Positions 1 to 11,915 of a stretch of 64,000 bases of DNA are shown here, piece after piece. This DNA comes from Larix kaempferi. Its lineage: Eukaryota > Streptophyta > Pinopsida > Pinales > Pinaceae. Both the position numbers and the translations under genes were made by a program. A model generated the notes under the pieces. That model searched no databases, was not told where the DNA came from, and saw only the letters and a list, made by a program, of their open reading frames with translations. Position 1 is the stretch's first letter. Every line of letters starts with the position of its first letter. The DNA is taken from NCBI GenBank assembly GCA_027924585.1, contig BSBM01000321.1, positions 2,121,001 to 2,185,000 on the forward strand, written 5' to 3'.

Positions 1-1204
1 ATTTGGAGAATACCTATATCCGACTCACTAAGATACATATGGGAGCAGAAACTTACCAATACTAAAAAAGTCCTAAAGAATGGGCCAAAACAAATTCCCC
101 CCCGCCCTCAAACTTCAGAAAGAAGGATGTCGACGATCTAGTATCTATTCAAAACTCGTTGGACGAAAATCCAATTGATAACACAATGCTACAGGAAGAA
201 GTCGACCATCAAGTCAAATCTTATCAATCATTTCAAAAAGAAGAAGAATTATGGATATTAAAATCTCGCAGCACTTGGCTCAAGGCAGGCGACAGGAATA
301 CTACATACTTTCACAAACAAACCAAAGCAAGGCATTCCATTAATTATATATCAGAAATCAAAATTGACAATGGATCATCAGTCAAAGGACAAGGAGAAAT
401 CAAAATTGCAGTGTATAATCATTTTTAAAATCTCTTTATGGAAGAAAACAACGATGGCGAGGAAGGAGAGAAAATCCTCCTTGATCACATTCTGAAGAAT
501 ATCACAACTGAAGACAACGCCAACCTTAACAAGCCATTAACTGAGAAAGAAGTCATCAATGCGATTTGGTCTTTCGATCCTGACAAAGCCCCAGGGCCTA
601 ACGCCTATTCGATCCACTTCTACAAGGCTTGTTGGCAGTACATTAGAAAGGATTACATGAGAATGTTCAGATACTTTCACTCAAAAGCAAAAATCGGAGG
701 CTGCACCAATTCCACCTTCCTCGCTCTCATCCAAAAAGAGACCAATCCCAACACCCTTGGTAGATTTCGACCAACTGCATTATGTAATTCTTCCTATAAG
801 ATCATCGCCAAAATGCTCGTGAACACAATGAAGCCTCTTCTTGCTAAAATTACCTCGGACAACCAAGGAGGCTTCTTACAAGGAAGAAAAATTCTCGACA
901 ATGTCATCCTCGTTCAGGAGGCCATCCACTCCAGCAATATTCGCAAGGAAAAGGTATGTTTATCAAACTCGATATGGCCAATGCATTCAATCGTGTTAAG
1001 CACTCCTTCCTTCTTAAAATCATGAAAAACTTCAGTTTTGGAGATTCCTTTATAAAATGGATCTCTGCATGCATTAAAAGCCCTTGGATTCCCCCCTTAA
1101 TAAATGGCCGCCCTACCAATTTCTTCCAAGCCACCCGTGGAATTCGGCAAGGATGCCCCTTGTCGTCCTTCTTATACATTATCCTGGCTAACTCCCTCAG
1201 TTAG
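1..1204 (+). pseudogene. LINE-A reverse transcriptase, N-terminal region and palm (fragment)
   Basis: Coding similarity begins at the window edge (SLRYIWEQKLTNTK in the first 75 bases) and runs through 159-428, 438-1025 and 956-1204 in different frames. Recognisable reverse transcriptase signatures are KAPGP (about 583), the fingers/palm block RFRPTALCN (about 765), QGGFLQGRKI (about 862), the palm block KLDMANAF with the first catalytic Asp (about 965) and GIRQGCPLSSFL (about 1140). The frame changes at about 430 and 950, and there is a stop at 1202. The protein would copy LINE RNA at a nicked chromosomal target. It is non-functional here. Confidence 0.85.
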
Positions 1205-2960
1205 AAACTAAATTCTGATCTCAGAAATGGACGCTTACCTGGCCTCAACATTGCTCCTAACTCCATGCCCCTTAACCACACCCTTTTTTTCGACAATCCC
1301 CTCTTACTGGGAGGGGGTTCCTCTGTAATAGCTTGAAATTTTAAGAAAAACATGGCCTGGTACTGAAAAGCCTTAGGAGCTAAGATCAATCTCCATAAAA
1401 GTGCAGTCTACGGGTGGAACTTAAACAACACTGCCGCTGTCAGTATAGCTCAAATAATCGGAATCAAAGTCCACAAGCAATGGGAAAAATTCAAATATTT
1501 GGGCCTCCCAATAACCCAAGGATGCTTGAATTTGGGAAACTGGGAAGATATCATCTACAAAATCAAATCCAAAATAAGGAGATGGGGAGGACAATGGCTC
1601 AACAAAGCTAGGAAACTAATTTTGATAAAATCATTTCTTTCAGCTCTTCCAATTTACCAATCTTCTCTACTGCTATCACCCAAAGGAGTGTCAGAACACA
1701 TCAGCAAGCTCCTGAGAGATTTCCTATGGATGGGAGGGAAAAACAACGAGAACAAAATACATCTAGTCAATTGGAATATTATCAAACATCCAAAACACTC
1801 TGGCGGACTCCAGGTTCGAGACCCTACCCAAGCAAATATGTCAATGGGAGGTAAAATTCTTTGGCAAATTCTTAACAACAGAAACCATCGGGTCAGCCAA
1901 CTATTAAAGATGAAATACTTATCAAGTACTAATATCAGATGCCTTGATAACAATCCAACTTCCAAAGGCACTTCAATCTGGTCCTTATGCAGAACCTTTT
2001 GGGATTTCTTCTCCCAAGAATTATACTGGGTTCCCGGAAGTGGGAAAGATATAAATATTTTTTCAAACAACATTATGGGAAACGAACCGCTCCAGAATAA
2101 TCATGATCTTCAAGACATACATCATTGGCCTACTCAGCAAGGAATCAGAACATTAAGTGACCTCAGTGCTTGGAACTTTGATGGCACATGGCACAACTGG
2201 AAAAAATCATCAATCCTAGCCAATTTGGAACCTTCCAGAACTCTCTTATTTGAAAGATTGGTAGGTTGCGCACCTAATAACTTCCAAGACAAATATGAAC
2301 GTGGATGGGGCCCAAAAGGAAAATACACCGCTTCCCAAAAGGAAAATACACCGCTTCCCTGGGATTCAATACTCTCCAAAACCGTGAATTCTCAAGGAAA
2401 AGCACTTGGGAATTAGTTTGGAATTCATTTGGAATTCCCAAGGTAAATTTATTCATATGTACCCTTGCTCATCGAAAGGTACTCACTGGAGAAAATATCA
2501 TCAAAAGAGAAATTATCAGGCCACACTGATGTCCGCTATGACATAAGATTTATGAATCATTATATCACTTATTTTTGGAGTGCCTATTTTAAAAAAAAGT
2601 CTAGGTTACATTCTTCATGAACTCAATATCACAATGCCAATGTTCGGCACCACCACTTACCTTCTCAAAGACTGGAAATCCGCCTATCATTCCTCTCTTT
2701 CGAAAAAGAAACTCTGGCTCCAAATTTGGATAACCATCCCTAAATTCACTTGTTGGAAAATCTGGATCACTAGGAACAAAGCAATCCTTCACGACTCTCG
2801 TCCCACTCCCCTACAAGTAGTTGGACAAGCCAAAGGCCTTCTCATCGAATGCTTAAACCACTCTAGCATCAGAACCGACGCAAATCTCATTGCAAATGAA
2901 TCAAAATGGATCGGTACTCTTCACCCAAGCCCCAAAAAAGATATTAGCTGTCGATGTTAG
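1205..2960 (+). pseudogene. LINE-A reverse transcriptase C-terminal half, thumb and zinc-finger-like region
   Basis: The catalytic block expected to read F-A-D-D followed by TLLLG is instead FFDNPLLLGG (about 1285-1315), so the essential Asp pair is lost. Downstream, 1499-2416 gives a long open stretch typical of the LINE connection domain (LRDFLWMGG at about 1710, KHSGGLQVRDP at about 1790). A 23-bp tandem duplication at 2311-2359 moves the reading frame to 2305-2529 (WELVWNSFGIPKVNLF). The zf-RVT-like piece HKIYESLYHLFLECL follows at about 2540-2590, then 2580-2960. Several in-frame stops are present. The region is clearly decayed. Confidence 0.8.
2311..2359 (+). repeat. 23-bp tandem duplication causing a frameshift
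   Basis: The motif AAAAGGAAAATACACCGCTT occurs at 2314 and again at 2337, a period of 23. Because 23 is not a multiple of 3, the duplication shifts the LINE frame. Residues GKYTAS are readable in both frames, once per copy, which shows directly that the duplication caused the break. Confidence 0.95.
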
Positions 2961-3026
2961 AACCCTCCACTTTGGCAAATCAAAACCCCCAACTCTGACT
3001 TTCAAGCTTGGAGAAGCACACAGGCT

Positions 3027-3425
3027 ATGGATAGCCTGCACTTTGATGGTGCATCCAAAAGAAATCTTGGTGTAGCAGGAGCTGGAGGGGTCTTGTTATT
3101 CGCCGGAGGAGCACTAAGACTCAGATATAGGTGGGGACTGGGAATCTGCACAAACAATCTAGCAGAGGCATTAGCTCTTCTTAAAGGTTACCAAATCGCC
3201 AAGAAACAAAGAATAGAAAACCTGCATGTGTTTGGAGACTCTCTCCTAATCATCAAAGCCTTCAACTCACATCCAAATTACAATAATCTAGCGATTGATC
3301 AGATTATCTTCCGGATTCAGCAAATCACGAGCTCATTTAACCAATTCAAAGCATTTCACATCGTTAGAAATCTGAATCACGAGGCAGACGTGGAAGCAAA
3401 AGCAGGAACCAATTTAGCACCTTGA
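3027..3425 (+). pseudogene. LINE-A C-terminal RNase H domain (RVT_3 type)
   Basis: The domain is open over 132 codons. It has the plant LINE RNase H pattern: LHFDGASKRNLGVAGAGGVL (first catalytic Asp in FDGAS), NNLAEALALLKG (Glu), VFGDSLLII (Asp) and NHEADVEAKAG near the C-terminus (last Asp). The fold removes the RNA strand of the RNA:DNA hybrid during integration. It starts shortly after a stop in the upstream connection region, so it is a well-preserved domain inside a dead element. Length and residue order match the family. The frame ends at 3425 with TGA. Confidence 0.85.
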
Positions 3426-3486
3426 AAAATTGAGTTTTCAACTAGGGAAACGGACCACCACCACATCCCATGAGATAAAAAAAAAA

Positions 3487-4106
3487 AGGCAATCCGCAAA
3501 CCCAACAAGACAATCGAATTTCAGAACGATAGGCACTCAGTGAGAGATCCGACATCCAGCATGAGAAGAAGTAATTGGTAAGCACTGTTATCAAACGCAT
3601 GTTCAGAATCAACAAAGAGAACTGCAACACATAATGTGACAACCTCATTGGTGAAGAACCGTATCATCCTTCTGATCTTAACGAAGGATGAAATAGTTGT
3701 CCAGAACTTCCCTCCGTCGAATCCAATGGACCAAATAGTGATTGGACACAAGTTATTGCGGAGTGGAACGAGGTGATAACTGAATACAGAGTATTGATAT
3801 TCAGTTAATTTTAATTCCAATCGACTCCATTGTTCAAAAATACAAGGAAAACTGCGCTTATAGCGAACCAGCTACAGAGAACCGGATGTAGAGCAGAAAA
3901 TACAGACTTTCATTACTCTCCACTGTAATCCAGTTCACTATAAGGATACAGATCACGTTCTGTATTGGTGCTAACGTCAATCTGAGTAGATTCTAGAACA
4001 TAGAGCAAAATTTATACAGATCTCCTGAATAATGTACTCATGTGGATTTGGCCTCAGCCACGACTCACTCATTTTTTTCTTTTTTCCTCAACGCAACGCA
4101 TAACAC
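3487..4106. other. Unassigned spacer after LINE-A; weak minus-strand ORF 3521-3820
   Basis: Base composition is more balanced here than in the A+T-rich DNA that follows. The minus strand is open for 99 codons (3521-3820), but I recognise no motif and no splice or promoter context. It may be an old element or gene fragment. Confidence 0.3.
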
Positions 4107-4214
4107 TTCAGTTAAAAAAACAGAGGAGCATTTGAACATGTGAGCTTCCATTTTACCCATTTCAATTAAAAAAAAAGAGGAGCATTTAAACTTACATATG
4201 ATCTTCCATAAAAT
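4107..4214. repeat. Imperfect 54-bp tandem repeat, two copies
   Basis: GAGGAGCATTT recurs at 4123 and 4177 after an A-run, each followed by a similar stretch ending in TTCCA. The period is 54. Confidence 0.7.
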
Positions 4215-4490
4215 TATGAATCATTTCTATGTTTTTAAAATATATGATTTTATTATAAATAATATAACGAGATTTATTAATGTATATAGTTTAAATATGG
4301 ATAATGCAACAATATTTTTATAAAAGAGTTTGTGTTTATTCAATGCAATTTGTATTAAATTTTCTATTAATAAGTAAATAAAATATTTAGAAGTAACGTG
4401 AATTTTTAAATTATAGGATGATATTATCATGCCATTATTTATGTTTTTTGCTTGAAGTAATAAATTAACCCTAAAGGAGTGTATCTTTTA

Positions 4491-4960
4491 AGGTTGATTT
4501 TAGCTTTTGTTTGAAATAGTATTGGTTTTTTAGGACATGGTTTCAAAAATGTTGTAATTTTAAGAATGAAAAAAGGGTGCTACTAGTAGTACTACTTTTT
4601 ATTTGGGGATTGAATTTAAGACTTTTGTTGCAGCGGTATTGGTTGTTAAGGTCACGATTTCAAACAATTGTAATTTTAACATCGCAAAAACAAAAAAATA
4701 AAAAGTGTCACTACTAATTCCTTTTAGGGGTTGATATTTAGGTTTTTGTTAACAACCAGTATGGTTTTAAAAGGCCATGCTTAGTAAAATGTTGTGATTT
4801 AAACCCCCCCAACAAAAATGGTTGTTACTAGTAGCACCACTTTTTTTATTTAAGGGTTGATTTTGGTGTTTTCTACGCAAAAATATGGACTTTTAGGGAT
4901 GGAGTTCTCGTTTTGAAGTCACAATTCTCCTCAAGTCACTAACTATGTTTTAGGAATTCA
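4491..4960. repeat. Diverged minisatellite, period about 114-127 bp, 3-4 copies
   Basis: Copies begin near 4491, 4605, 4726 and 4853. Each has a GGTTGATTT-like start, then TTTTTGTT, AGTATTGGTTTT-like and CATG.TTTCA segments, ATGTTGTAATTTTAA and ACTAGTAGTACTACTTTTT. The copies differ by many substitutions and small indels, so the array is old. Confidence 0.75.
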
Positions 4961-7282
4961 TTGCATAAATCTCTCATAATGTATTCGACATACATGTAGT
5001 TTGCTAGTGCATTACCCATAAACATATTCTCATGTAATGTAAACCATGGTGAATGTTCTCTTGAGTTCTATATTTGTGATGGGTAATGATTAAGGACTAA
5101 TGTTTCTTTGAATTTAAGAACAAGAGCCATCAACTACTACAAATTTGCATAAGTCTATGTGAGTACTTCATATCAACTAGTATAAGGGATCAAACTATGC
5201 AAGAAATAGGTATTATTAAAACTAGTTCATTTTATGTTTTAATGTCATCATTCTTTCATGATTTTATGTCTAATATGTATTAAGTTATGCATTGCATAAT
5301 AATGCAAAGGTGTACTAAGTTATGCATTGCATAATAATGCAAAGGTGTAGATGCATAATTATTATGTTTCAAAAGATCATCCATGTTGTTAAGGCTAAAG
5401 AGTGAGGATCTAAATGTAATGTTGTGCAATATCCCAACTAGAGAGGACTTTCATAAAATAAAAATCCTCACCTGCATTCTCCCTAATGTCCATTGCCTTA
5501 TCCAAGTGAGGAGGAGTAAATGACTAAGGATGTAGAGGAAAAGGTTCACCAAATGGTATAGTGATAAGATCATATGTATGTGAACCAACAAGTATATATG
5601 TGAATTCATTATATGGTTATAAAACATTACATTAATTTATGAAGCATTCAATTTTTGAAATAATATCTAACTATCATGCATTTATATTTATGTAGGTACA
5701 TGCACATTAAAGACTTCTACATCCCTATGTCATCTCTCCACAATAGACTATGCTTGTTTAAATTCTTGATTATGATCGTGATCATGGGCATAAGTCCATT
5801 TTATTAACATATACTACATATTGCTCTTTTATTCGTGACATTAAGATGATATTAGAACTACTTCAAACTTGCATATTTTGACATTGATCATATACTTGAT
5901 TAGTGACTTGAATATTATGCATGATATTTAGTGAATTTTTGTATGATATACAATGTTTCGCTTATATTCCACTAAATTATGTTTAATGTTTTTTTTTTTT
6001 TTAATTTCATTTTTTTTAAATTTTTTTATTTTCTAAGTAAAATATGTTCATTCATTAGCTATACAACTAGGTTATGAGCTAAGGATTAGGATGTGATCTT
6101 AAGACTAGGGATTGATCTCAAGATAAGGATTTGACTTTGGATAAGGATTAGGCTTATGATTAAGAAATTGCATGCTTAAGGAGAGATCAAGGATGAGCTA
6201 GAGCTCATAATCAATATTTGACTTATGATTTGGATCAACTTCCTTGAGCTCAAGATTGGAAATTATATTTTTAAAATAAAATCTTTGACCTATATCTCCT
6301 AATGAACTTTTGACAATTTTTGACCTAAAAAATAACATCTATATAATAATTTTTGACCATGCAACCAATTGTGACCACATTTCTATACAATTCTATCATC
6401 CATTCTAATTTGCCTGCTCAACCATGTTAATTTTTAAATGTAATGACTTATCGGGGTGAAAAAATGAAGATGGGTGTCTATTTTGGGGGGTCTCGTGAGA
6501 AAATAATTCTGGTTTTTTCATGTTTTTCAACTTCGGGCGAACAAAAGTGATATTTTTGTTTAAAATTTCACTTTGCCGTAAAAAGAAAACTTTTGTAGAA
6601 TTATGTTAGCTTTCTACTCATAATTTTTTCGATTTTTTTTATTAAGATTTGATATGTCGATTTCGCAAATGTTTGACAGTGTGTTCTTATAAAATGAAAA
6701 GACTACAAAAGAGTTATGATTTGTTGCACCACTAAAATCGTTGTTAGACTTGTGTTTTGCAAAAACAGAAAATGCTACGACAATCTACACACAATGTACT
6801 AGTGCCTGACTATAAGTTTGCATCCAATGGATCTATATACTAATTATTATATTTTTTTAAAGTCGATCAATGGGGAAACTCAGTCGATTTTCAACAACTT
6901 TTTTGTTGCACCACTTTTTTCTCAATCCGCTATAAAAGCAAAAAATCTACGAACACCCTTTTGAAGTAGACACGCCAATGAAGAGTCCCACATTTTTTTC
7001 GATTTTTTTGCTATTGTATTTTTAAAGTTATGGATTTTTCTTTTCGCCGTTTTTTTAAAGAGTTGAATCATAACTCGACACATGTTACGAAAATAAAACT
7101 TAAAAAATATCAGTTCTTATCTATATACAACAAAATTTATACCCTCGTAAACTAAATTCAATGATGAATCTACTGGTATGAAGTCCGACATTCGTTTTGT
7201 TGTGTAACAGGTGGTTGTTCCCTTCCGAAAATGGAGAAACCTGAAAATTCTGCAGAGATCTGATTCTTTCCTGTTTCAGAGA
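4961..7282. other. A+T-rich spacer without recognisable gene
   Basis: No long open frame on either strand. The stretch holds a 35-bp duplication (5281-5350), T-rich runs around 5989-6030, and a run of loosely repeated AAGGATTAGG/GATCTTAAG words around 6070-6250. I see no transposon termini or gene motifs. Confidence 0.6.
5281..5350. repeat. 35-bp perfect tandem duplication
   Basis: TAAGTTATGCATTGCATAAT starts at 5281 and again at 5316. Each copy ends in AATGCAAAGGTGTA. The copies are identical, so the duplication is recent. The unit contains the palindrome ATGCATTGCAT. Confidence 0.95.
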
Positions 7283-7402
7283 TTATTCGGCCGAAATAAT
7301 TATTCGGCCGAATAATTGTTCGGCCCGAATAATTATTCGGCCGAATAACGTTTTTCCGTAACGGGGCCGTAAATTATGGCGAAGGTTATTTGGCCGAATA
7401 AT
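7283..7402. repeat. Left cluster of TTCGGCCGAA palindromes
   Basis: Three exact TTCGGCCGAA palindromes (7286, 7303, 7336) and two variants (TTCGGCCCGAA near 7319, TTGGCCGAA near 7390) sit in ATAATT context, so longer hairpins can form. The same motif recurs only at 17887-18175. Confidence 0.9.
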
Positions 7403-7550
7403 AAAACGAAAAAAAATCATGTCGGCCGGAAAAAAAAAAAAAATGTTTTTTATACTCATATAAATAAACCTAAAGTTAATTCATTATTTTCGCATATTTT
7501 AACTTCGCATTTTTTTGTCAAACTAATTTTGAAAGGAGGAGATATTTTTT

Positions 7551-7985
7551 GCAAAATGAGGTTTTTACAAGGTATGTTTCTTCTTCTTTTTTACAAAAGG
7601 CACATTGAAGGAGTTTTTTTTTCTAAGACATAGTTGCAAGGAGTTTTTCCAAAATATTTCTTTTCTTATTGCATATTTGCAAAGAAGACATTTTTTGCAA
7701 AAGGAGATTTTTACAAAGTATGTTTCTTCTTCTTTTTTCCAAAAGGCACATTGAAGGTGATTTTTTTCTAAAGCATATTTGCAAGGAGTTTTTCCAAAAT
7801 ATTTATTTTCTTATTGCATATTTGCAAAGAAGACATTTTTTGCAAAAAGAGGTTTTTACAAAGTATGTTTCTTCTTCTTTTTTTCCAAAAGACACATTGA
7901 AAGTGTTTTTTTTTAAGGCATATTTGCAAGGAGTTTTTCAAAATATTTCTTTTCTTAGACATGTTTGCAAGGAGGTTCTTTGCAA
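7551..7985. repeat. 145-bp tandem repeat, three copies
   Basis: Copies start at 7551, 7697 and 7842 with GCAAAA..GAG.TTTTTACAA. Each continues with GTATGTTTCTTCTTCTTTTT, CACATTGAA and GCAAGGAGTTTTTCAAAAT-like words. The array explains the apparent open frames around 7376-8028 on both strands. Confidence 0.9.
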
Positions 7986-8043
7986 GGATTGTATTTAAAA
8001 AATGTATATTCGAAAGTATTTTTGCCAAAAAAATGTATTTTTC

Positions 8044-8390
8044 CTTCTTATTTCTTTGAAAGGGATTTTTTCAAAGAGTTGTTTTGGTAAGATAATTTAC
8101 AAATGGTTTTTTTCCAAAGTAGTTTTGCACTTCTTATTTAATTGAAAGAGGTTTTTTCAAATAGTTGTTTTGCTAAGGTATTTTGCAAATGATTTTTTTT
8201 CCAAAGTAATTTTGCACTTCTTATTTATTTGAAAGAAGTTTTTTCAAATAGTTATATTGCTAAGGTATTTTGCAAAGGATTTTTTGCAAGGTAGTTTTGT
8301 ACTTCTTATTTCTTTGAAATAAGTTTTTTCAAAGAGTTATTTCTTTACAATGGTTTTTTCCCAGATATGTTTACAAATAAGTTTTTATTC
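8044..8390. repeat. 86-bp tandem repeat, about four copies
   Basis: CTTCTTATTT-like starts lie at 8044, 8130, 8217 and 8302, each followed by TTGAAA.. GTTTTTTCAAA.AGTT and TTTTGCAA words. Period 85-87. It shares GCAA/TTTTT vocabulary with the neighbouring 145-bp array, so the two may have a common origin. Confidence 0.85.
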
Positions 8391-8766
8391 AAAGTACTTT
8401 TTTCTAGTGGCTTTTTTCGTAGATATTTTTTCAAAGAGGGTTTTTTGCAATGATTTTTACAACAAAGATTTATTTATAAGGTGTTTTTATTATTTTCTAA
8501 TGGGTAGGTAATTTATTGTCGATGAGTTTCTTATTTCTTTCCAAGAAGGTTTTTTTCAAAGAAGATTTTTGTTCAAAGAGTTTTTTCAAAAGAAAGTTAA
8601 TTCCAAATAAATCTTCTTCAAAAGACTCTTACAAAATTTTTATAAGGTAAAGTAAATTTCAGTTCATGTTTTTATAAATTCCGTAAATGTTTTTCAATCT
8701 TAATTTATTTATTTTTACTATAAAATAACATGATTCTTTAATTTATCATCTATAGATTAAACAACC

Positions 8767-11700
8767 ATGGGCAATAAAAGAAAACGTCAAAGAAAAGCTG
8801 ATCGTAAACGTGATGATGATGATAATAGAGAGAAACAAAAACTCAGATATATTGCCAAAAAACAAAGGGTTGCAGAAACGGAAGAGAGAACTATTGAAGA
8901 TATAAACACAGATTTACATGATAATGTTGAAGAGATGGAAATTGAAAATAGAGTACAAGAAGAACAAATTGAAGTTGAAAAGAACATTGTAGAAGATGTA
9001 AATAGTGATTTACATGCTAATGTCGATGAAGTCAATATTGAAGATCAAGTTCAAGATCCAGAAATTGGACCTGGTATGTATATATCATATATTTTTCAAA
9101 TTCATTTTTTTATAATGAATTTTATTTTTTGATATATATGTTAAATTAAATTTAACTTGATGTATAGGTACTTTTACTATTGATGATGAAATGTTAGAAG
9201 ATATTGATTGCGACAAATATGGAGAAAAACTACCAATACATGTTGCACAATATCGTGCTACAAAAATTTATGATGAAGTTCTCAAGGATTACTCAATAGC
9301 AGGATAAGCACAAATTTTGAGATGTTTATTAGTGTCCAAGAAGTTAGAATGTGCTACATCATTATTGAGTATTCACAAAACGACAAAAGAGTCTAAATTG
9401 AAACAAAATGTGATGGAAAATATAGGTGATGCAATAAAAAAATTTGAAAAACCTAGGAAGAAAGATATTAGTGCTGCACGTAAAGTAATTCATACAGCAA
9501 TTCTTTCAGCTAGTACTAAACAAAAACGTTTGACGACAGAACTAGCAAAAGCAGTTGGAACATCAAGAAATACATTATACAAACATAGCAAATTCAGAAT
9601 GCAAATAGATGAAAATAATGAACTTGCTTGTTGGGTAATTATTTGTAGACAACCTTACAAAGATAGATTAGGAGCAGGTGTTAAAGATATTGTACGAGAA
9701 TATTGGTTGGAACATGCTCGAGTTTCACCAAATTCAAGAGATGTGATACGCAAAAGAATATCACGAAATGTATATGAAAGCCAACCAAAACATATAATGG
9801 ACATGACACAAGTACAATTGTTCAATAAATTCAAGGAAGATCATCGTGGAATTAATATATCAATCACTACATTTGTGCAACAAAAACCATGGTATGTTCG
9901 ACCTATAACTATACGTGATACATGTTGTTGCCGTTATCATGTGCAATTTCAGTTATATTATGACACGTTTCTTGAATTTGGTAAAATGTTTTGGACAAAT
10001 TCACCACCTCCGCCGACGATATGTGAATTCATATCTCAAATTTTATGTGAGAGAAATCACAATGAAGTATTTTATTCAAAGAAATGTGTCAATGGAAAAC
10101 ATTGTCATCATTGTGGAAATTTGGTGCTATTCCACAATAAATATCCTATCAATAATGATCAATCGTTGTCAAATGTAAATGTTGATTGGAGGAGATACGA
10201 ATACATCAACTATAGTACAAGTTCTAGTGATTCACATTCCAAAAGAATTGATTTGCTAGAAGACAAGATATGCATCACAGATTTTCTCAAAAAATTTGAA
10301 AGCGAAATTTATAAATACACCCAGCATTCACATAGAGCACGATGGCAAGATCTTCAATTCAAACAGTCTCGTGAAATTTTTCCACCCGGAACAATTTTGT
10401 CGGTGGTTGATTTTGCTGAAAACTATACATTTGCTACACAAAAAGAGATACAGAGTGAGTACTATCACTCTGATCAAGTTTCGATATTTGTCCATGTTGT
10501 ATATAGACATTCTCAACAGGATGTTGATGGCATTGAAAGCACATGTGACAATCGAGATGTGATTAAAGAATATCACTTCTATATCAGTGATGATCGTACA
10601 CACGATACACATTTTGTTCAACATTGTATAGAAAATATTTTCTATGACTCACTAAAAAAACGCGAAGTCAAATTCAATGAGCATTGGATATGGTCTGACG
10701 GATGTGCGGGTCAATTTAAATCTTCACGATCATTTTTTTGGTTATGTCGACTTCACAAAGCGCTGAACATTAAACATCGCTGGAATTTCTTTGAAACTGG
10801 GCATGGAAAAGGTGAGCATGATGGTGCAGGAGCATGCGTGAAAAGAGCACTTCGAAGATGGCAAATGAACTATTCTTCTGCACGGTTTCATTCAGCTGCA
10901 GAGGTTGTCCAATGGTGTAAATTAAATCTAAGCCATGATTATAATCAACAATCAAAAGATGTGCGCAGGTATGTCCACTATTTTTTTATTTTATATTATT
11001 TCTTGAAATTTAAAAAAATGTATGTACTAACATAAGTACATGTACACTAACATTAAAAGTTGTTCTTTGAAAATGATTCATCATTTACTGTGTAGGTTTT
11101 TTTGGCTTGTTGGGATCCAAGATATAAATAGATCAATACCATATGACGCTAGCACCATACATGGGACTAGAGATCTTCACTCTATTCAAACAAAATCATT
11201 TCACAACGTGTTTGCATTTGACAGTAGAAAGCAATCATGCTTTTGTCATATTTGCATTGAAAATGTTGAGTCTACAGAAGTTTGTGAAAACATAACAAAC
11301 AACTACGTAAAAGCTTGGAGACACACAGAGATTAATCCAAAAGGAAAAATGCCACTGGCAAGTGTAGAAGAATTAGAATCAGAAGAAATAGCAATATCGT
11401 CTGATGGCGATAGAATTTCAGATCTCGTCAGAGAAGGTAATAAACTTGTTCCTGACTTTTAAGTTAATTGTTCATTCTAGTCCATCGCCATAAATATAGT
11501 CAATTTAATTCATTTAAATACACTAACACCAATTATAACTTGCGCAGGAGATGTTTTCGCTGTGATTGCACCTGTAGACAACGAAGAAAATGTCAAATAT
11601 TATTTGATGCGATGCACTGAAGGAAAAATGAAGTTATTGGAGGACTACAACGACAACGGATTTACATACGAAAGAGGATCCATCATTTTAAAAGGCTACT

Positions 11701-11915
11701 TTTTTCAGCAGATGCATATGACTAAAAATTATGTCTACTTCCAAGATTATGAGCCCGATGTTATATGTTGTCAGTATAGTCATTTAGTATGTGCATCTTG
11801 AATAAAGTTGGTACAAGTTCCATCAAAAAAACAGTTAAAAACCAAAAAATGGAAACTATCCATATGTGACCATGAACGGATAGTTGAAGATGGCATTCCA
11901 TTGCGATGTTTTTAA
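8767..11915 (+). pseudogene. Transposase-like gene of the palindrome-flanked element, 4 exons, family unassigned
   Basis: Exons fit GT-AG rules and phase: 8767-9073, 9168-10968, 11096-11436, 11548-11915. Exon 1 is charged (MGNKRKRQRKADRKR, a likely nuclear signal) with two acidic repeats (NTDLHDNVEE, NSDLHANVDE). Exon 2 has a helix-turn-helix-like segment (LTTELAKAVGTSRNTLYKHS), a Cys/His cluster (CVNGKHCHHC) and DDE-like blocks VVDFAENYTF, WSDGCAGQFKSS and GHGKGEHDGAGA. The C-terminal exon (residues from DVFAVIAP) ends in CCQYSHLV plus a basic tail. Two in-frame stops interrupt it: TAA 9305-9307 and TGA 11799-11801. The frame is open on both sides of each. Active-site roles are inferred. I cannot assign a superfamily; Sola and CMC-type families are the first to test. 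Confidence 0.7.

Larger units (their letters stand above)
1..3486 (+). mobile_element. LINE-A: L1-type non-LTR retrotransposon, 5' end cut by window edge
   Basis: A LINE open reading frame 2 runs on the plus strand, broken across several frames: the region before the reverse transcriptase, the reverse transcriptase palm, the thumb/connection, a zinc-finger-like segment and a C-terminal RNase H. This domain order is typical of plant L1 elements that carry an RNase H. The endonuclease lies outside the window. The probable 3' end is the A run at 3476-3486, about 50 bases after the RNase H stop codon. Frameshifts, stops and a decayed catalytic motif show that it is dead. Family assignment is from motifs I recognise; clade is inferred. 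Confidence 0.9.

Noticed and set aside
7283-7402. CRISPR-like spaced short repeats
   Set aside because: Palindromes without regular spacers, eukaryotic context, no cas genes.
7376-8028. Open frames of 85-109 codons
   Set aside because: Explained by the 145-bp tandem repeat; low-complexity Lys/Phe text.
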